Positions 28,944 to 38,486 of a stretch of DNA of 64,000 nucleotides are shown here, in pieces (the stretch's first letter is position 1; every line of letters starts with the position of its first letter). The notes under the pieces are model-generated. The model saw only the letters and a program-made list of their open reading frames with translations, was not told where the DNA came from and searched no databases. A program made the translations under genes and the position numbers. This DNA comes from Pseudomonas allokribbensis (GTDB lineage: Bacteria; Pseudomonadota; Gammaproteobacteria; Pseudomonadales; Pseudomonadaceae). Location of the stretch: contig NZ_CP062252.1 in assembly GCF_014863605.1 (NCBI RefSeq), positions 682,001 to 746,000 on the forward strand. Reading direction: 5' to 3'.

Positions 28944-29423
28944 TTACTGGGCGTGCGCGTGTTCCGGCATGTCTTGCGGTGGCTTCTTCTGCACGGCCAC
29001 TTCGACGGTCACGTTACCGGCCTTTTCAAAGTGCAGGGTCAGCGGGAAGCGCTTGCCATCGGTCAACAGACTGCGGTCGGTCGGATTCATCAGCATCACG
29101 TGATAGGCCATCGGCGCGAAGGTCACGTTTTCGCCGGCCGGGATCGACACGTTCGGCACCTGTTGCATCTTCATCAGATCGCCCTGCATCACGTGTTCGT
29201 GCAGTTCGGCCGTCGGGGCGATGGGCGAGTCGACACTCAGCAGGCGGTCAGCGGTTTTGCCACCGTTGTGAATGATGAAATACGCGGCAACGGTCGGCGC
29301 ATTCGGCGGCAGTTCCTGTGACCACGGGTGGGCGATTTCCAGCTCGCCGGCCTTGTATTCGTGGGCATGGGCGAAGCACGCAGGCAGCAACAGCGCAGCG
29401 ATGACGATGAATTTGTTCAACAT
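28944..29423 (-). CDS. Periplasmic copper chaperone PCu(A)C
   Basis: A 159-residue protein with signal peptide MLNKFIVIAALLLPACFAHA. The PCuAC copper site H(M)x10Mx21HxM is recognisable: LHEHVMQGDLMKMQQ followed by MAYHVMLMNP. The family holds Cu(I) in the periplasm and can pass it to cytochrome oxidase assembly. It is flanked on both sides by DUF2946-type genes and lies near oprC. The C-terminus is extended by a His/Met-containing tail (DMPEHAHAQ). Confidence 0.92.
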   Translation of the reverse strand: MLNKFIVIAALLLPACFAHAHEYKAGELEIAHPWSQELPPNAPTVAAYFIIHNGGKTADRLLSVDSPIAPTAELHEHVMQGDLMKMQQVPNVSIPAGENVTFAPMAYHVMLMNPTDRSLLTDGKRFPLTLHFEKAGNVTVEVAVQKKPPQDMPEHAHAQ

Positions 29424-29471
29424 GGCAGTTCTCCAGAACGATTTGAAACGCAGGTCAAATGCGGGAACAAA

Positions 29472-29873
29472 TCAAACCAGAGGAGAGGCGCGGGGATTGA
29501 GGCTCGGCCATTGCTGGCGCGGTGTCGGGGATTGCAGCAAGGCGGGCGCCACACTGCGATTGCTTTCGTATCGGGCGAAATACAGCTGCGGAGAATGCCC
29601 CGGCAACGCCACCACCGGCGCCGATCCGGAACAGCACCAGCAATGCTGCATGGTCGAATGATTGTCACCGCTTTGCGGTGCTTTCTGATCGAGGCTGCCG
29701 ATGTCGATCGCCACCATCTTCGTCCCGCTGCCGGTGCAGAAACTGCTCCACAGCAACTGCTCGGCCGGCGTCTGCGCCGCCTGCGCCATCGCTCCCGTCA
29801 ACGGCATGGCGAGCATGTTGAACAGCACTGCAAAGCAGGCTATCCAGGCAAATGCGAGCCGGTGTCGGTTCAT
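29472..29873 (-). CDS. DUF2946-type protein, second copy
   Basis: A 133-residue protein with an N-terminal signal or anchor segment (FAWIACFAVLFNMLAMPLTG) and a central DHSTMQHCWCCSGSAP-like cysteine/histidine cluster (NHSTMQHCWCC). The first half matches the DUF2946 layout seen in the gene at 28476-28922, though the Met-rich run is absent. It is the first gene of the copper block on this strand. The function is unknown; metal binding is inferred from the CxCC/His cluster. Confidence 0.78.
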   Translation of the reverse strand: MNRHRLAFAWIACFAVLFNMLAMPLTGAMAQAAQTPAEQLLWSSFCTGSGTKMVAIDIGSLDQKAPQSGDNHSTMQHCWCCSGSAPVVALPGHSPQLYFARYESNRSVAPALLQSPTPRQQWPSLNPRASPLV

Positions 29874-29895
29874 GGGACAGGTCCGTAGGGTGGGC

Positions 29896-29922
29896 GATCA
29901 GGCGCGGCTATTTAGCCTGATC
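29896..29922. other. Palindrome upstream of the copper block
   Basis: GATCAGGC (29896-29903) and GCCTGATC (29915-29922) are perfect complements with an 11-base loop. They lie in the 187-base gap between cobK and the DUF2946 gene. There is no T run, so a terminator is doubtful; an operator or REP remnant is possible. Confidence 0.3.
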
Positions 29923-30060
29923 AGGGCCGATAAGTAAAAAAGCGTCGTGCGGTTTGGTGTCGCAGCGCTCTTTCAAGAGAGTGTAGCGGCTCGAATTTGC
30001 ATTGCATGGGACTTGCATCAACAACTGAAGCTATCGCGAGAGGAAAAAGCTCCGTCCCGA

Positions 30061-30780
30061 TCAAGGTTTTTCAAGAGCCGAGATGACTTCAGCAACCGTC
30101 CAAAACTCCCGATCAACCCCCGCCAACCCCGGCCGCTTCAACACCATCACCGGCACACCAAGCTCCCGCGCCACGTCAAGTTTCGGCTCGGTTGCGGTGC
30201 TACCGCTGTTCTTGCTGATCAGCACGTCGATCTGCCGGCGTTCGAACAGCGCCCGCTCATCCTCCAGAAGAAACGGCCCACGGGCGCCGATCACTTCGCA
30301 GCGTTCGTTGCCGGGGTAGACGTCGAGGGCGCGCAGGGTCCAGAACTGGTGCGCGGGGATTTCGTCGAGGTGTTGCAGCGGTTCGCGGCCAAGGGTGAAC
30401 AGGGGGCGGCGGAAGGGTTCGAGGGCGGTGATCAGTTCGGCCCAGTCGGCGACTTCGCGCCAGTCATCGCCCGGCTGTGGTTGCCACGCCGGGCGGCGCA
30501 GGGCCCAGCAGGGGATGCCGGTGAGTTGCGCGGCGGTGGCGGCGTTCTGGCTGATTTGTGCGGCGTACGGATGGGTCGCGTCGAGCAGCAGATCGATGCC
30601 TTCATCGCGAATGAACTGCGCCAGACCTTCGGCACCGCCGTAGCCGCCGACGCGCACCTGACACGTCAGATCGGTCGGCACACGGCCAACCCCGGCCAGG
30701 CTGTAGATGTGTTCCGGCCCCAAGGTGCGCGCGATGGCCAGCGCTTCAGTCACGCCGCCCAGCAACAGAATCCGTTTCAT
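30061..30780 (-). CDS. cobK: Precorrin-6A reductase CobK
   Basis: A 239-residue CobK/CbiJ enzyme that reduces precorrin-6A with NADPH. It starts [20 protein letters not shown], the usual dinucleotide-binding N-terminus. It has [18 protein letters not shown] and [20 protein letters not shown], both typical of the family. The start overlaps the end of cbiD by four bases. It is last in the cobL-cbiD-cobK transcript. Confidence 0.96.
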   Translation of the reverse strand: MKRILLLGGVTEALAIARTLGPEHIYSLAGVGRVPTDLTCQVRVGGYGGAEGLAQFIRDEGIDLLLDATHPYAAQISQNAATAAQLTGIPCWALRRPAWQPQPGDDWREVADWAELITALEPFRRPLFTLGREPLQHLDEIPAHQFWTLRALDVYPGNERCEVIGARGPFLLEDERALFERRQIDVLISKNSGSTATEPKLDVARELGVPVMVLKRPGLAGVDREFWTVAEVISALEKP

Positions 30781-31874
30781 ACAAAAGCCCCCGCATGGCC
30801 AACGATGCCGCCCTGACGATCAATCGCAAACACCTCGACCTGCACCTGAGCCGGCACCACGCTGCGGGCAAACTCCAAGGCGTGGCGGCAAACTTCATCG
30901 CCGAGGGCAACGCCAGCCGCACTGGCCATCGCCAATGCCTGCTGGCTGGTGTTCGCCTCGCGAATGGCTTGCTGCAACGCATCGTCAGCACCAATCGCCG
31001 CCGCCCACTCGGCCAGTTGCGGCAGGTCGATGCTCGAATGGCGCGAGTGCAGGTCCATGTGCCCGGCCGCCAGTTTGCTGATCTTGCCGAAGCCGCCGCA
31101 CAGGCTGAGTTTATCCACAGGCACTTTGCGCAGGTGCTTGAGTACGGCGCCGACGAAGTCGCCCATTTCGATCAGGGCGATTTCCGGCAGGTCGTAGACC
31201 CGGCGCATGGTGTCTTCGCTGGCGTTGCCGGTGCAGGCGGCGATGTGCAGGTAGCCGTTGGTTTTTGCCACGTCGATGCCTTGATGGATCGAGGCAATGT
31301 ACGCCGCACAGGAAAACGGCCGGACGATGCCGCTGGTGCCGAGGATCGACAGCCCGCCGAGGATACCCAGGCGCGGGTTCATGGTTTTCAGCGCCAGGGC
31401 TTCGCCGCCTTCGACATTCACCGTCACCTCGAAGCCGCCGCGATAGCCGGTTTCTTCGGCGAGCAATGTCAGGTGATCGCTGATCATTTTTCGCGGCACC
31501 GGGTTGATCGCCGGTTCGCCGACGGCCAGCACCAGCCCCGGCCGAGTGACGGTGCCGACGCCTTTGCCGGCGATGAAGCGGATACCCGGCTCGGCCATCA
31601 GTTGCACGCGGGAGTAGAGCAGGGCGCCATGCGTCACGTCCGGGTCGTCGCCGGCGTCCTTGAGGGTTCCGGCTTCGGCGCCGTTCTCGGTCAGCCGGCA
31701 GAACTCCAGGCGCATCTGCACCTGCTTGCCCTTGGGCAATACGATCTGCACGGCGTCCGCCACCACTCCACCGAGCAACAGGCGCGCGGCGGCGAGGCTG
31801 GTGGCGGTGGCGCAGCTGCCGGTGGTCAGGCCGCTGCGCAGGGGCGCAGGTTGTTCGGCGGTTTCGTCACGCAT
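30777..31874 (-). CDS. cbiD: Cobalt-precorrin-5B (C1)-methyltransferase CbiD
   Basis: A 365-residue CbiD protein. Typical motifs are [19 protein letters not shown] near the start, [12 protein letters not shown], and [20 protein letters not shown]. CbiD methylates C1 and removes the two-carbon fragment in the anaerobic route. The aerobic enzyme CobF does not appear in the window, although the ring-contraction gene cobG is present, so this organism appears to use CbiD within an otherwise aerobic set, as P. aeruginosa does as far as I recall. It overlaps cobL by eight bases. Confidence 0.95.
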   Translation of the reverse strand: MRDETAEQPAPLRSGLTTGSCATATSLAAARLLLGGVVADAVQIVLPKGKQVQMRLEFCRLTENGAEAGTLKDAGDDPDVTHGALLYSRVQLMAEPGIRFIAGKGVGTVTRPGLVLAVGEPAINPVPRKMISDHLTLLAEETGYRGGFEVTVNVEGGEALALKTMNPRLGILGGLSILGTSGIVRPFSCAAYIASIHQGIDVAKTNGYLHIAACTGNASEDTMRRVYDLPEIALIEMGDFVGAVLKHLRKVPVDKLSLCGGFGKISKLAAGHMDLHSRHSSIDLPQLAEWAAAIGADDALQQAIREANTSQQALAMASAAGVALGDEVCRHALEFARSVVPAQVQVEVFAIDRQGGIVGHAGAFV

Positions 31875-33078
31875 CGAGGGGTTTGACCAGATCGAGCAGG
31901 GTGATCGGCAAGGCCTGACGCCAGGTGTCGAACTCGCCCAGCGGCTGCGCCTGGGCGATGTGGATGCGGGTCAACTCGCCGCCATGGCGTTCGCGCCAGC
32001 TCATCAAGGTCATTTCGCTTTGCAGGGTCACGGCGTTGGCCACCAGTCGACCGCCGGGTTTCAGTTGCTCCCAGCAGGTTTCCAGCACGCCTTCGCGGGT
32101 AACGCCCCCGCCGATGAAAATCGCGTCCGGACGTTCCAGCCCGACGAGGGCTTGCGGTGCACTGCCGCGAATCAGTTGCAGACCGGGAACCCCCAGCGCA
32201 TCGCGGTTGTGTTCGATCAACTGTTGTCGACCGTCATCCGCCTCGATAGCCAGAGCGCGGCAACTCGGGTGAGCGCGCATCCACTCGATGCCGATCGAAC
32301 CGCTGCCGGCGCCGACGTCCCACAGCAGTTCGCCCGGTGTCGGGGCGAGGCGGGCGAGGGTGATGGCACGCACGTCGCGCTTGGTCAATTGTCCGTCATG
32401 TTTGAAGGCTGAATCCGGCAGGGCGGCGAGACGCGACAGACGCGGTGTCTGCGGATCGGCGAGGCACTCGATGGCGATCACATTGAGATCGGCAATGTCT
32501 GGGTCGTTCCAGTCGTTGGCGGTGCCGTCGATCCGGCGTTCGGCGCTGCCGCCCAGATGTTCCAGAACACTCAGGCGACTGGGGCCGAATCCACGCTCGC
32601 GCAACAATGCCGCAACGGCGGCCGGGCTCTGTCCGTCATTGCTCAACAGCAACAGGCGCACGCCGCTGGACAACCGACCATTGAGGGCCGCCAGCGGGCG
32701 GGCCACCAGCGAAAGGATGCTGACCTCCTGCAATGGCCATCCCAGCCGGGCGGCCGCCAGCGAACACGAGGACGGCGCCGGCAGCACCAGCATTTCGGTG
32801 TCCGGAACCTGTCGTGCCAGGCTTGCGCCAACGCCGTAGAACATCGGATCACCGCTGGCCAGCACGCACACCGCTTCGCCACGGCGCTCGAGAACCGGGG
32901 CCAGAGAAAACGGGCTCGGCCACAACTGGCGCTCGCCACGGATGCACACCGGTAACAGATCCAGCTGACGCTGACCGCCGATGATCCGCGAGGCGCCCAT
33001 CAAGGCACGCCGGGCATTTTTGCCCAGGCCCTTGAAGCCGTCTTCACCGATTCCCACTACTGTCAGCCAGACCGTCAT
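31867..33078 (-). CDS. cobL: Precorrin-6Y C5,15-methyltransferase (decarboxylating) CobL
   Basis: A 403-residue fusion of CbiE (N-terminal tetrapyrrole methylase, [34 protein letters not shown]) and CbiT (C-terminal SAM methyltransferase, [20 protein letters not shown]). It methylates C5 and C15 and decarboxylates the C12 acetate. ATG 33078 is preferred over 33108 because the conserved domain begins there. It is the first gene of the leftward cob operon, divergent from the unknown gene at 33264. Confidence 0.95.
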   Translation of the reverse strand: MTVWLTVVGIGEDGFKGLGKNARRALMGASRIIGGQRQLDLLPVCIRGERQLWPSPFSLAPVLERRGEAVCVLASGDPMFYGVGASLARQVPDTEMLVLPAPSSCSLAAARLGWPLQEVSILSLVARPLAALNGRLSSGVRLLLLSNDGQSPAAVAALLRERGFGPSRLSVLEHLGGSAERRIDGTANDWNDPDIADLNVIAIECLADPQTPRLSRLAALPDSAFKHDGQLTKRDVRAITLARLAPTPGELLWDVGAGSGSIGIEWMRAHPSCRALAIEADDGRQQLIEHNRDALGVPGLQLIRGSAPQALVGLERPDAIFIGGGVTREGVLETCWEQLKPGGRLVANAVTLQSEMTLMSWRERHGGELTRIHIAQAQPLGEFDTWRQALPITLLDLVKPLDA

Positions 33079-33263
33079 GCCGTTCCTCAATTCGTGCGCG
33101 CGTACCAAGGCTGCATGATAACGCGGCGGCTGTTCTCTCGCGCTGGTCTGTTGCCGATCCCGGAAACTTCCTGTCGTTGAACAGGAATTGTCGGATTGGG
33201 TGTGTTTGTTATGGTTCCGATCAACTCAAACAAAAGCCAGGATTGGCAGGAAGACATAGGGAT

Positions 33264-33914
33264 ATGAATTTGAAAACAGGAACGCTCACCCATCATGCGA
33301 CGCTGGTAGGGGATATTTTGCTGACGGGGGTAGAAGGGCAATCGAAAGAGGATTACGACTTCGCATTGAACTGTACTTACATCGCAAAGAAAGAAGCGGA
33401 TAAACAGTACAACAGCAATACGCAACCCGGGCCCTGGATCGATTATTTCGCCGACCTGCTGTATTCGTATTTCTGGAAGAAGGACGAGATGGATATCGAA
33501 TACGTCCAGCCGAATTTTTCGGGAACTGTCGGCGAGGTGTGGATGAAACTGGCAAGACCCTGGCTCAGCCCTGAACAGGTCAGTGGTGTGAATTCGGGAT
33601 TGTCGAGTCTGGAAGCGGAGGTTGATCTGCTGAAAACAATCAGGGGGCTGAGCGGAAAGGCCTTCGATTTCAAACTGATCCCCGTCAGTTATAACGCGAA
33701 CGGAGATATGGAACTTGTCATTACCAATGTCAGGTTCATCAAGTCCACACTGACGACCAGTTACCTGTTCTGGAAAGTTCATCAGCCAATGAGTCAACTG
33801 GATATCCGGGCTCGACGCGTGTCGATGAGCCGTCGCGCGATCGAAGTTCGTCGGCCATTGGTGGAAAAGGCAATAAAAGAGATGTCGTTCGACTTTGCTC
33901 ATTACGAAATATAG
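33264..33914 (+). CDS. Uncharacterised protein, member C of a three-gene paralogous family
   Basis: A 216-residue protein I cannot assign to a named family. It has no signal peptide or membrane helix. It is related to the products at 46803-47597 and 47602-48369. The N-terminal block GDILLTGVEGQSKEDYDFAL aligns with GDAILSFVSGMSDQNRADVL. The C-terminal block VRFIKSTLTTSYLFW...IEVRRPLVEKAI...AHYEI aligns with VRYINRTNQTKVLFV...IEKTRAIIAGKL...SEWEI. Composition is clearly more AT-rich than the flanking cob genes, which suggests acquisition. It sits alone between the two divergent cobalamin operons. The opposite-strand frame covering it is rejected because it shows no such homology. A start at ATG 33264 follows GGAAGACATAGGG. 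Confidence 0.8.
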   Translation: MNLKTGTLTHHATLVGDILLTGVEGQSKEDYDFALNCTYIAKKEADKQYNSNTQPGPWIDYFADLLYSYFWKKDEMDIEYVQPNFSGTVGEVWMKLARPWLSPEQVSGVNSGLSSLEAEVDLLKTIRGLSGKAFDFKLIPVSYNANGDMELVITNVRFIKSTLTTSYLFWKVHQPMSQLDIRARRVSMSRRAIEVRRPLVEKAIKEMSFDFAHYEI

Positions 33915-33971
33915 CCGTCAAGGAGACAGAATATCGGGCGTTCGTGATTATTCCGACCGGCAGGCATTTTC

Positions 33972-35357
33972 ATGCACTCGGGCAAAGCAGGCATAATGGC
34001 GACCTTTCGCCCATCCTGGCGCTGCCCGTCAGCCGGTCATCCCTTGAACGAACGCCCGATATCCACAGCTATTCGCCCCTCGGCCTGCCCGGGGTTACTG
34101 CGTATCGTCCAGGCGCTGGATGGCGGTATCTGCCGGATCAAGCTCGATGGCGGTTCGATCTCGGCCGATCAGGCCGATGCAGTGGCGAATGCCGCCGAGC
34201 GGTTTGCCGGCGGGGCGATCGAGGCAACCAACCGGGGCAATCTGCAGATTCGCGGCATCGGCGAGCAGTCCGCCGCGCTGATCGACAGCCTGCTGACTGC
34301 CGGTCTCGGGCCGCGAACCGCAGTGGGCGACGATGTGCGCAACCTGATGCTCAGCCCGGCCGCCGGCATCGACCGGCAGATGCGCTTCGATACCCGTCCA
34401 TTGGCCGGGCAGATCCTCGAGACCCTGCAACGTCATCCGCGTTTCCATGAGCTGAGCGCCAAGTTCGCCGTGCAACTGGATGGCGGTGAAGCGCTGGCGA
34501 TGCTCGAACATCCCCACGATCTGTGGTTGTCGGCATACGAAGATCGCGGCGATACGCTGTTGGCATTTGGTCTGGCGGGTTGCCCGACGGATCGACCGCT
34601 GGCCGCCGTGACGCTTGCGGACGGACATGCGCTGGTGGTCGCCGTACTGGAACTGTTCCTTGATCTGGCCCACCCTGAGCAGACGCGAATGCGCCATCTG
34701 CTGGATGAATACCCGGTCCCCGTACTCCTTGAAAAACTCGCTCAGCGGATCAGCCTGCTAGCCGTAGGTGATTGGCAACGTGGAGCCGTGCAGGAAGGCT
34801 TGCACATCGGCATTCATCCTCAGCAAGCGGCAGGTCAGGTCTATGTCGGTGCTGTACCGGCGCTCGGTCGTCTCGATCCGGACATGCTGCGAGGTGCCGC
34901 GCAATTGGCCAGAACCTTTGGCGACGGCAGCCTCCGTTTCACACCATGGCAAAGTCTGTTGCTGCCCAATGTGCGGGAAGCGGACTCAGTCCAAGTGCTC
35001 GATGCTCTGGGCAAGCTGAACCTGCTGACCCGGACCGAAGATCCGCTGTCACACCTGATCGCCTGCACCGGCTCCAACGGTTGCGGCAAAGGCCTGGCCG
35101 ACACCAAACACGATGCCCGCCTGCTGGCTACGCTGTTGCCACACGCCGTGGATGTGCACCTGTCCGGCTGCTCGCGTTCCTGCGCCGCCGCACATCGGGC
35201 TGCCGTGACTCTGCTGGCGGTCGGCCCCGGTCACTACGATCTCTATTTTCGCGATGCAGCTCTGCCGGGTTTCGGCGCGCTGCACGCCCACAACCTTACT
35301 ATCGAAGCGGCCGCGACCTTGCTCGCCGCCCGCTCACGGAGCCCCCTTGATGCTTGA
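33972..35357 (+). CDS. cobG: Precorrin-3B synthase CobG
   Basis: A 461-residue nitrite/sulfite-reductase-like enzyme with a [4Fe-4S] cluster, which oxidises precorrin-3A in the oxygen-dependent route. The cluster ligands are visible as ACTGSNGCGKGLADTKHDA and LSGCSRSCAAAHRA. The conserved start of the domain is RPSACPGLLRIVQALDGGI at about residue 36. The true start is uncertain: ATG 33972 and ATG 33996 both have weak ribosome-binding sites, and the residues before the domain are not conserved-looking. The end overlaps cobH by eight bases. Confidence 0.93.
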   Translation: MHSGKAGIMATFRPSWRCPSAGHPLNERPISTAIRPSACPGLLRIVQALDGGICRIKLDGGSISADQADAVANAAERFAGGAIEATNRGNLQIRGIGEQSAALIDSLLTAGLGPRTAVGDDVRNLMLSPAAGIDRQMRFDTRPLAGQILETLQRHPRFHELSAKFAVQLDGGEALAMLEHPHDLWLSAYEDRGDTLLAFGLAGCPTDRPLAAVTLADGHALVVAVLELFLDLAHPEQTRMRHLLDEYPVPVLLEKLAQRISLLAVGDWQRGAVQEGLHIGIHPQQAAGQVYVGAVPALGRLDPDMLRGAAQLARTFGDGSLRFTPWQSLLLPNVREADSVQVLDALGKLNLLTRTEDPLSHLIACTGSNGCGKGLADTKHDARLLATLLPHAVDVHLSGCSRSCAAAHRAAVTLLAVGPGHYDLYFRDAALPGFGALHAHNLTIEAAATLLAARSRSPLDA

Positions 35358-35976
35358 TTACATCCGCGACGGTCAGGAGATCTATCGCAACTCCTTCGCG
35401 ATCATTCGCAGCGAGGCCAACCTCTCGCGCATCCCGGCCGACCTGGAAAAACTCGCGGTGCGGGTGATTCACGCCTGCGGCATGGTCGAGGCCATCGACG
35501 GGCTGCAATTCTCCGAAGGCGCGGGCAAGGCCGGGCGCGATGCGCTGGCCGCTGGCGCGCCGATCCTGTGCGATGCGCGGATGGTCTCCGAAGGCGTGAC
35601 CCGTGCACGCCTGCCGGCCAACAACGAGGTGATCTGCACCCTGCGCGACGACAGCGTGCCGGAGCTTGCGCGTGAGCTGGGCAACACTCGCTCGGCAGCG
35701 GCGCTGGAACTGTGGCGTCCGCATCTGGAAGGCAGCGTGGTGGTGATCGGCAACGCGCCGACCGCGCTGTTCTATCTGCTGGAAATGCTCGACGCCGGCG
35801 CTCCGAAACCGGCGCTGATCCTTGGCTTCCCGGTGGGCTTCGTCGGTGCTGCCGAATCCAAGGCCGAGCTGGCCGCCAACAGCCGTGGCGTGCCGTTCGT
35901 GATCATGCAGGGCCGCCTCGGCGGCAGCGCCATGGCCGCCGCTGCCGTCAATGCCCTCGCCACGGAGATCGAATGA
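35350..35976 (+). CDS. cobH: Precorrin-8X methylmutase CobH
   Basis: A 208-residue CobH/CbiC protein that moves the C11 methyl group to C12 to give hydrogenobyrinate. Family motifs are [18 protein letters not shown] (with the catalytic histidine), [17 protein letters not shown] and [19 protein letters not shown] 35350 overlaps the cobG end. The stop overlaps the cobI start (ATGA). Confidence 0.97.
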   Translation: MLDYIRDGQEIYRNSFAIIRSEANLSRIPADLEKLAVRVIHACGMVEAIDGLQFSEGAGKAGRDALAAGAPILCDARMVSEGVTRARLPANNEVICTLRDDSVPELARELGNTRSAAALELWRPHLEGSVVVIGNAPTALFYLLEMLDAGAPKPALILGFPVGFVGAAESKAELAANSRGVPFVIMQGRLGGSAMAAAAVNALATEIE

Positions 35977-36707
35977 TGCAGGCTAAAGGACGTTTGATTG
36001 GCCTGGGCGTCGGCCCCGGTGATCCGGAACTGATTACCGTCAAGGCCCTGCGCCTGCTGCGCGAATCGCCGGTGGTGGCGTATTTCGTGGCCAAGGGCAA
36101 GAAGGGCAACGCGTTCGGCATCATTGAAGCGCACCTGCAGGACGCGCAGAACCTGCTGCCGCTGGTGTACCCGGTGACCACCGAAGTGTTGCCGGCGCCG
36201 CTGTCCTACGAACAGGTGATCAGCGATTTCTACGATGACGCTGCCGAGGAAGTGGCCGCGCATCTGGATGCCGGTCGCGACGTGGCGGTGATCTGCGAAG
36301 GCGACCCGTTCTTCTACGGCTCCTACATGTACCTGCACGATCGCCTCGCCAGTCGTTACGAAGCCGAAGTGGTGCCGGGCGTCTGCTCGATGCTTGGCGG
36401 TGCTTCGGTGCTGGGCGCGCCGTTGGTGTATCGCAATCAGAGCCTGTCTGTGCTGTCCGGCGTGCTGCCTCACGAAGAACTCAAGCGTCGTCTGGCCGAT
36501 GCCGACGCGGCGGTGATCATGAAGCTGGGGCGCAATTTCCCGAAAGTGCGCGACGTGTTGGCAGAGTTGGGCCTGGCCGAGCGTGCGCTGTACGTCGAGC
36601 GCGCAACCATGGCCAATCAGAAGATCGTGCCGCTGGATGAGGTCGAGCCGATGTCGTCGCCGTACTTCTCGCTGATCATTGTTCCCGGCGAAAGGTGGCA
36701 AGGCTGA
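35973..36707 (+). CDS. cobI: Precorrin-2 C20-methyltransferase CobI
   Basis: A 244-residue SAM-dependent tetrapyrrole methylase. It has [20 protein letters not shown] at the start, [20 protein letters not shown] in the middle and [20 protein letters not shown] after it, all typical of CobI. ATG 35973 overlaps the cobH stop by four bases, and its own stop overlaps the next ATG by one base (TGATG). Confidence 0.96.
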   Translation: MMQAKGRLIGLGVGPGDPELITVKALRLLRESPVVAYFVAKGKKGNAFGIIEAHLQDAQNLLPLVYPVTTEVLPAPLSYEQVISDFYDDAAEEVAAHLDAGRDVAVICEGDPFFYGSYMYLHDRLASRYEAEVVPGVCSMLGGASVLGAPLVYRNQSLSVLSGVLPHEELKRRLADADAAVIMKLGRNFPKVRDVLAELGLAERALYVERATMANQKIVPLDEVEPMSSPYFSLIIVPGERWQG

Positions 36708-38410
36708 TGACCCATTCCACACCGGCCATCGTCATTCTCGGCCAGGGCGCGCTGGCCACGGCCCGTCGCCTTCAGCAGGTCTATCCGGCTGCGCAGATCC
36801 TCGGGCTCAAAGGACGTGTCGAAGGGGCTGATCTGACTTACAGCGAGTTCGGCGCAACGCTGCGCGAGCTGTATCAACAAGACACGCCGATTATCGCTCT
36901 GTGTGCGGCCGGCATTGTCATCCGCACACTGGCGCCACTGCTGCTGGAAAAAGGCGTCGAGCCACCGGTGCTCGCCGTAGCTGAGGATGGCAGCGCCGTG
37001 GTGCCGCTGCTCGGCGGCCTGGGCGGGGTGAATGTCATGGCCCGTGAGATGGCGGCTGCACTTGAAGTGGCAGCGGCGATCACCACCAGCGGCGAATTGC
37101 GCTTTGGCACCTGCCTGCTCAACCCGCCCGGCGGTTATGCCCTCGGCGATCTGGAGCAGGGCAAGCGCTTTGTGTCCGATCTGCTTGCCGGCCACAGCGT
37201 GCGCATCGATGGCGCCGCGCCTTGGCTTGAGCAGGCGCAACTGCCGGAAGATCCGCAGGCGCAGCGCTCGATTCACGTCGGCAGCGATGCCCGCGTGGCG
37301 AGCGCCAGTGAGTTGCTGATTTATCCGCGCAGCGTGGCGGTGGCGGTCGGTGCCGATGTGGCCGACCTGCCGGATGCGATTCGCAATGCGTTGCGGCAGG
37401 CCGGTGTGGCGATTCAATCGCTGGCCTGTCTGGTGGCGGCTGACGTTCAGATGGCCAGCCCGGCATTGCGTGAAGCTGCGCTTGAATTGGCGGTGCCGCT
37501 ACGTTTTGTTGCGCCAGCGAGTGACATCGCGGAGCTGGCAAGCCATGCCGTCCCAGACGCTCGAATCATCACAACATCCCACGACATTGCCATCGCCGTG
37601 GCCGAACAGCCGCTGGATGTTTCGCAGGTCGGTCGTCCGCGCGGACGTCTGGCCGTCATCGGTCTCGGGCCGGGTGCCGCCGAGTTGATGGTGCCAGCGG
37701 TGAAAGCAGAATTGGCTCGGGCTACCGATGTGCTGGGTTACGAAACCTATGTGCGCATGGCCGGCCCGTTCCGCGACGATCAAGTGCAGCACTGCACCGA
37801 TAACCGCGAAGAAATGCAGCGCGCTCGCCATGCCTTCAGACTGGCCGCTCAGGGCCGTTCGGTGATTGTGGTTTCGTCCGGTGATCCGGGCGTGTTCGCC
37901 ATGGCGGCGGCGGTGCTTGAGGCGTTGCACGAGTCGACGGATCCGGCGTGGCACAGCGTCGATCTGGAAATCCTGCCGGGTGTTTCCGCGTCGTTCGCCA
38001 CCGCCGCTCAGGCCGGTGCACCACTGGGCCACGACTTCTGCGTGATGTCGCTGTCGGACAACCTCAAGCCGTGGTCGATCATCGAGAGGCGTCTGGATCT
38101 CGCTGCCGAAGCGGATCTGGCGTTGGCGTTCTACAACCCGATCTCCCGCGCCCGTCCGTGGCAACTGGGGCGAGCGCTGGAAATCGTCGCGCAACACCGC
38201 ACACCGCAAACGCCGGTAGTGCTGGGGCGCGATATCGGCCGGCCGGGGCAGACACTGCGAGTGACGACGTTGGGCGCGCTGACACCGGATCAGGTCGACA
38301 TGCGCACGATGGTGCTGATCGGCTCGTCCACCACCTGCACTTTCCCTCGCACCGAGGGCGGGGAGTGGGTATATACACCGCGTTGGTACGGGGAAAAGCC
38401 GGCCGGATAA
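36707..38410 (+). CDS. cobJ: CbiG-CobJ fusion: precorrin-3B C17-methyltransferase
   Basis: A 567-residue two-part protein. Residues 1 to about 310 are CbiG-like (VILGQGALATARRLQQVYP, LCAAGIVIRTLAPLLLEKGV, LLGGLGGVNVMAREMAAAL). CbiG opens the lactone ring in the anaerobic route. Residues ~315-567 are the CobJ methylase (GRLAVIGLGPGAAELMVPAV, VSSGDPGVFAMAAAVLEAL, LPGVSASFATAAQAGAPLGH), which methylates C17 with ring contraction. The fusion is common in Pseudomonas. It is last in the cobGHIJ operon and is followed by a good terminator hairpin. Confidence 0.95.
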   Translation: MTHSTPAIVILGQGALATARRLQQVYPAAQILGLKGRVEGADLTYSEFGATLRELYQQDTPIIALCAAGIVIRTLAPLLLEKGVEPPVLAVAEDGSAVVPLLGGLGGVNVMAREMAAALEVAAAITTSGELRFGTCLLNPPGGYALGDLEQGKRFVSDLLAGHSVRIDGAAPWLEQAQLPEDPQAQRSIHVGSDARVASASELLIYPRSVAVAVGADVADLPDAIRNALRQAGVAIQSLACLVAADVQMASPALREAALELAVPLRFVAPASDIAELASHAVPDARIITTSHDIAIAVAEQPLDVSQVGRPRGRLAVIGLGPGAAELMVPAVKAELARATDVLGYETYVRMAGPFRDDQVQHCTDNREEMQRARHAFRLAAQGRSVIVVSSGDPGVFAMAAAVLEALHESTDPAWHSVDLEILPGVSASFATAAQAGAPLGHDFCVMSLSDNLKPWSIIERRLDLAAEADLALAFYNPISRARPWQLGRALEIVAQHRTPQTPVVLGRDIGRPGQTLRVTTLGALTPDQVDMRTMVLIGSSTTCTFPRTEGGEWVYTPRWYGEKPAG

Positions 38411-38458
38411 AAACGCTGTTGTAACCCGTTGTTATTTCTCTCCATGGATGTCAATAAC

Positions 38459-38486
38459 AAGGCCGCGAATGAAAATTCGCGGTCTT
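38459..38486 (+). terminator. Terminator after cobJ
   Basis: AAGGCCGCGAAT (38459-38470) pairs with ATTCGCGGTCTT (38475-38486) around GAAA, 12 pairs with one G-U, followed by GTCTGTTTCT. It ends the cobGHIJ transcript and isolates the toxin leader. Confidence 0.8.

Noticed and set aside
33079..33263. Possible cobalamin riboswitch between the cob operons
   Set aside because: I could not find a B12-box-like GCCACTG core in either orientation or a convincing multi-stem fold.
33087..33902. A 271-codon open frame opposite the unknown gene at 33264
   Set aside because: The plus-strand product aligns with two other products in the window; the minus-strand product aligns with nothing here.
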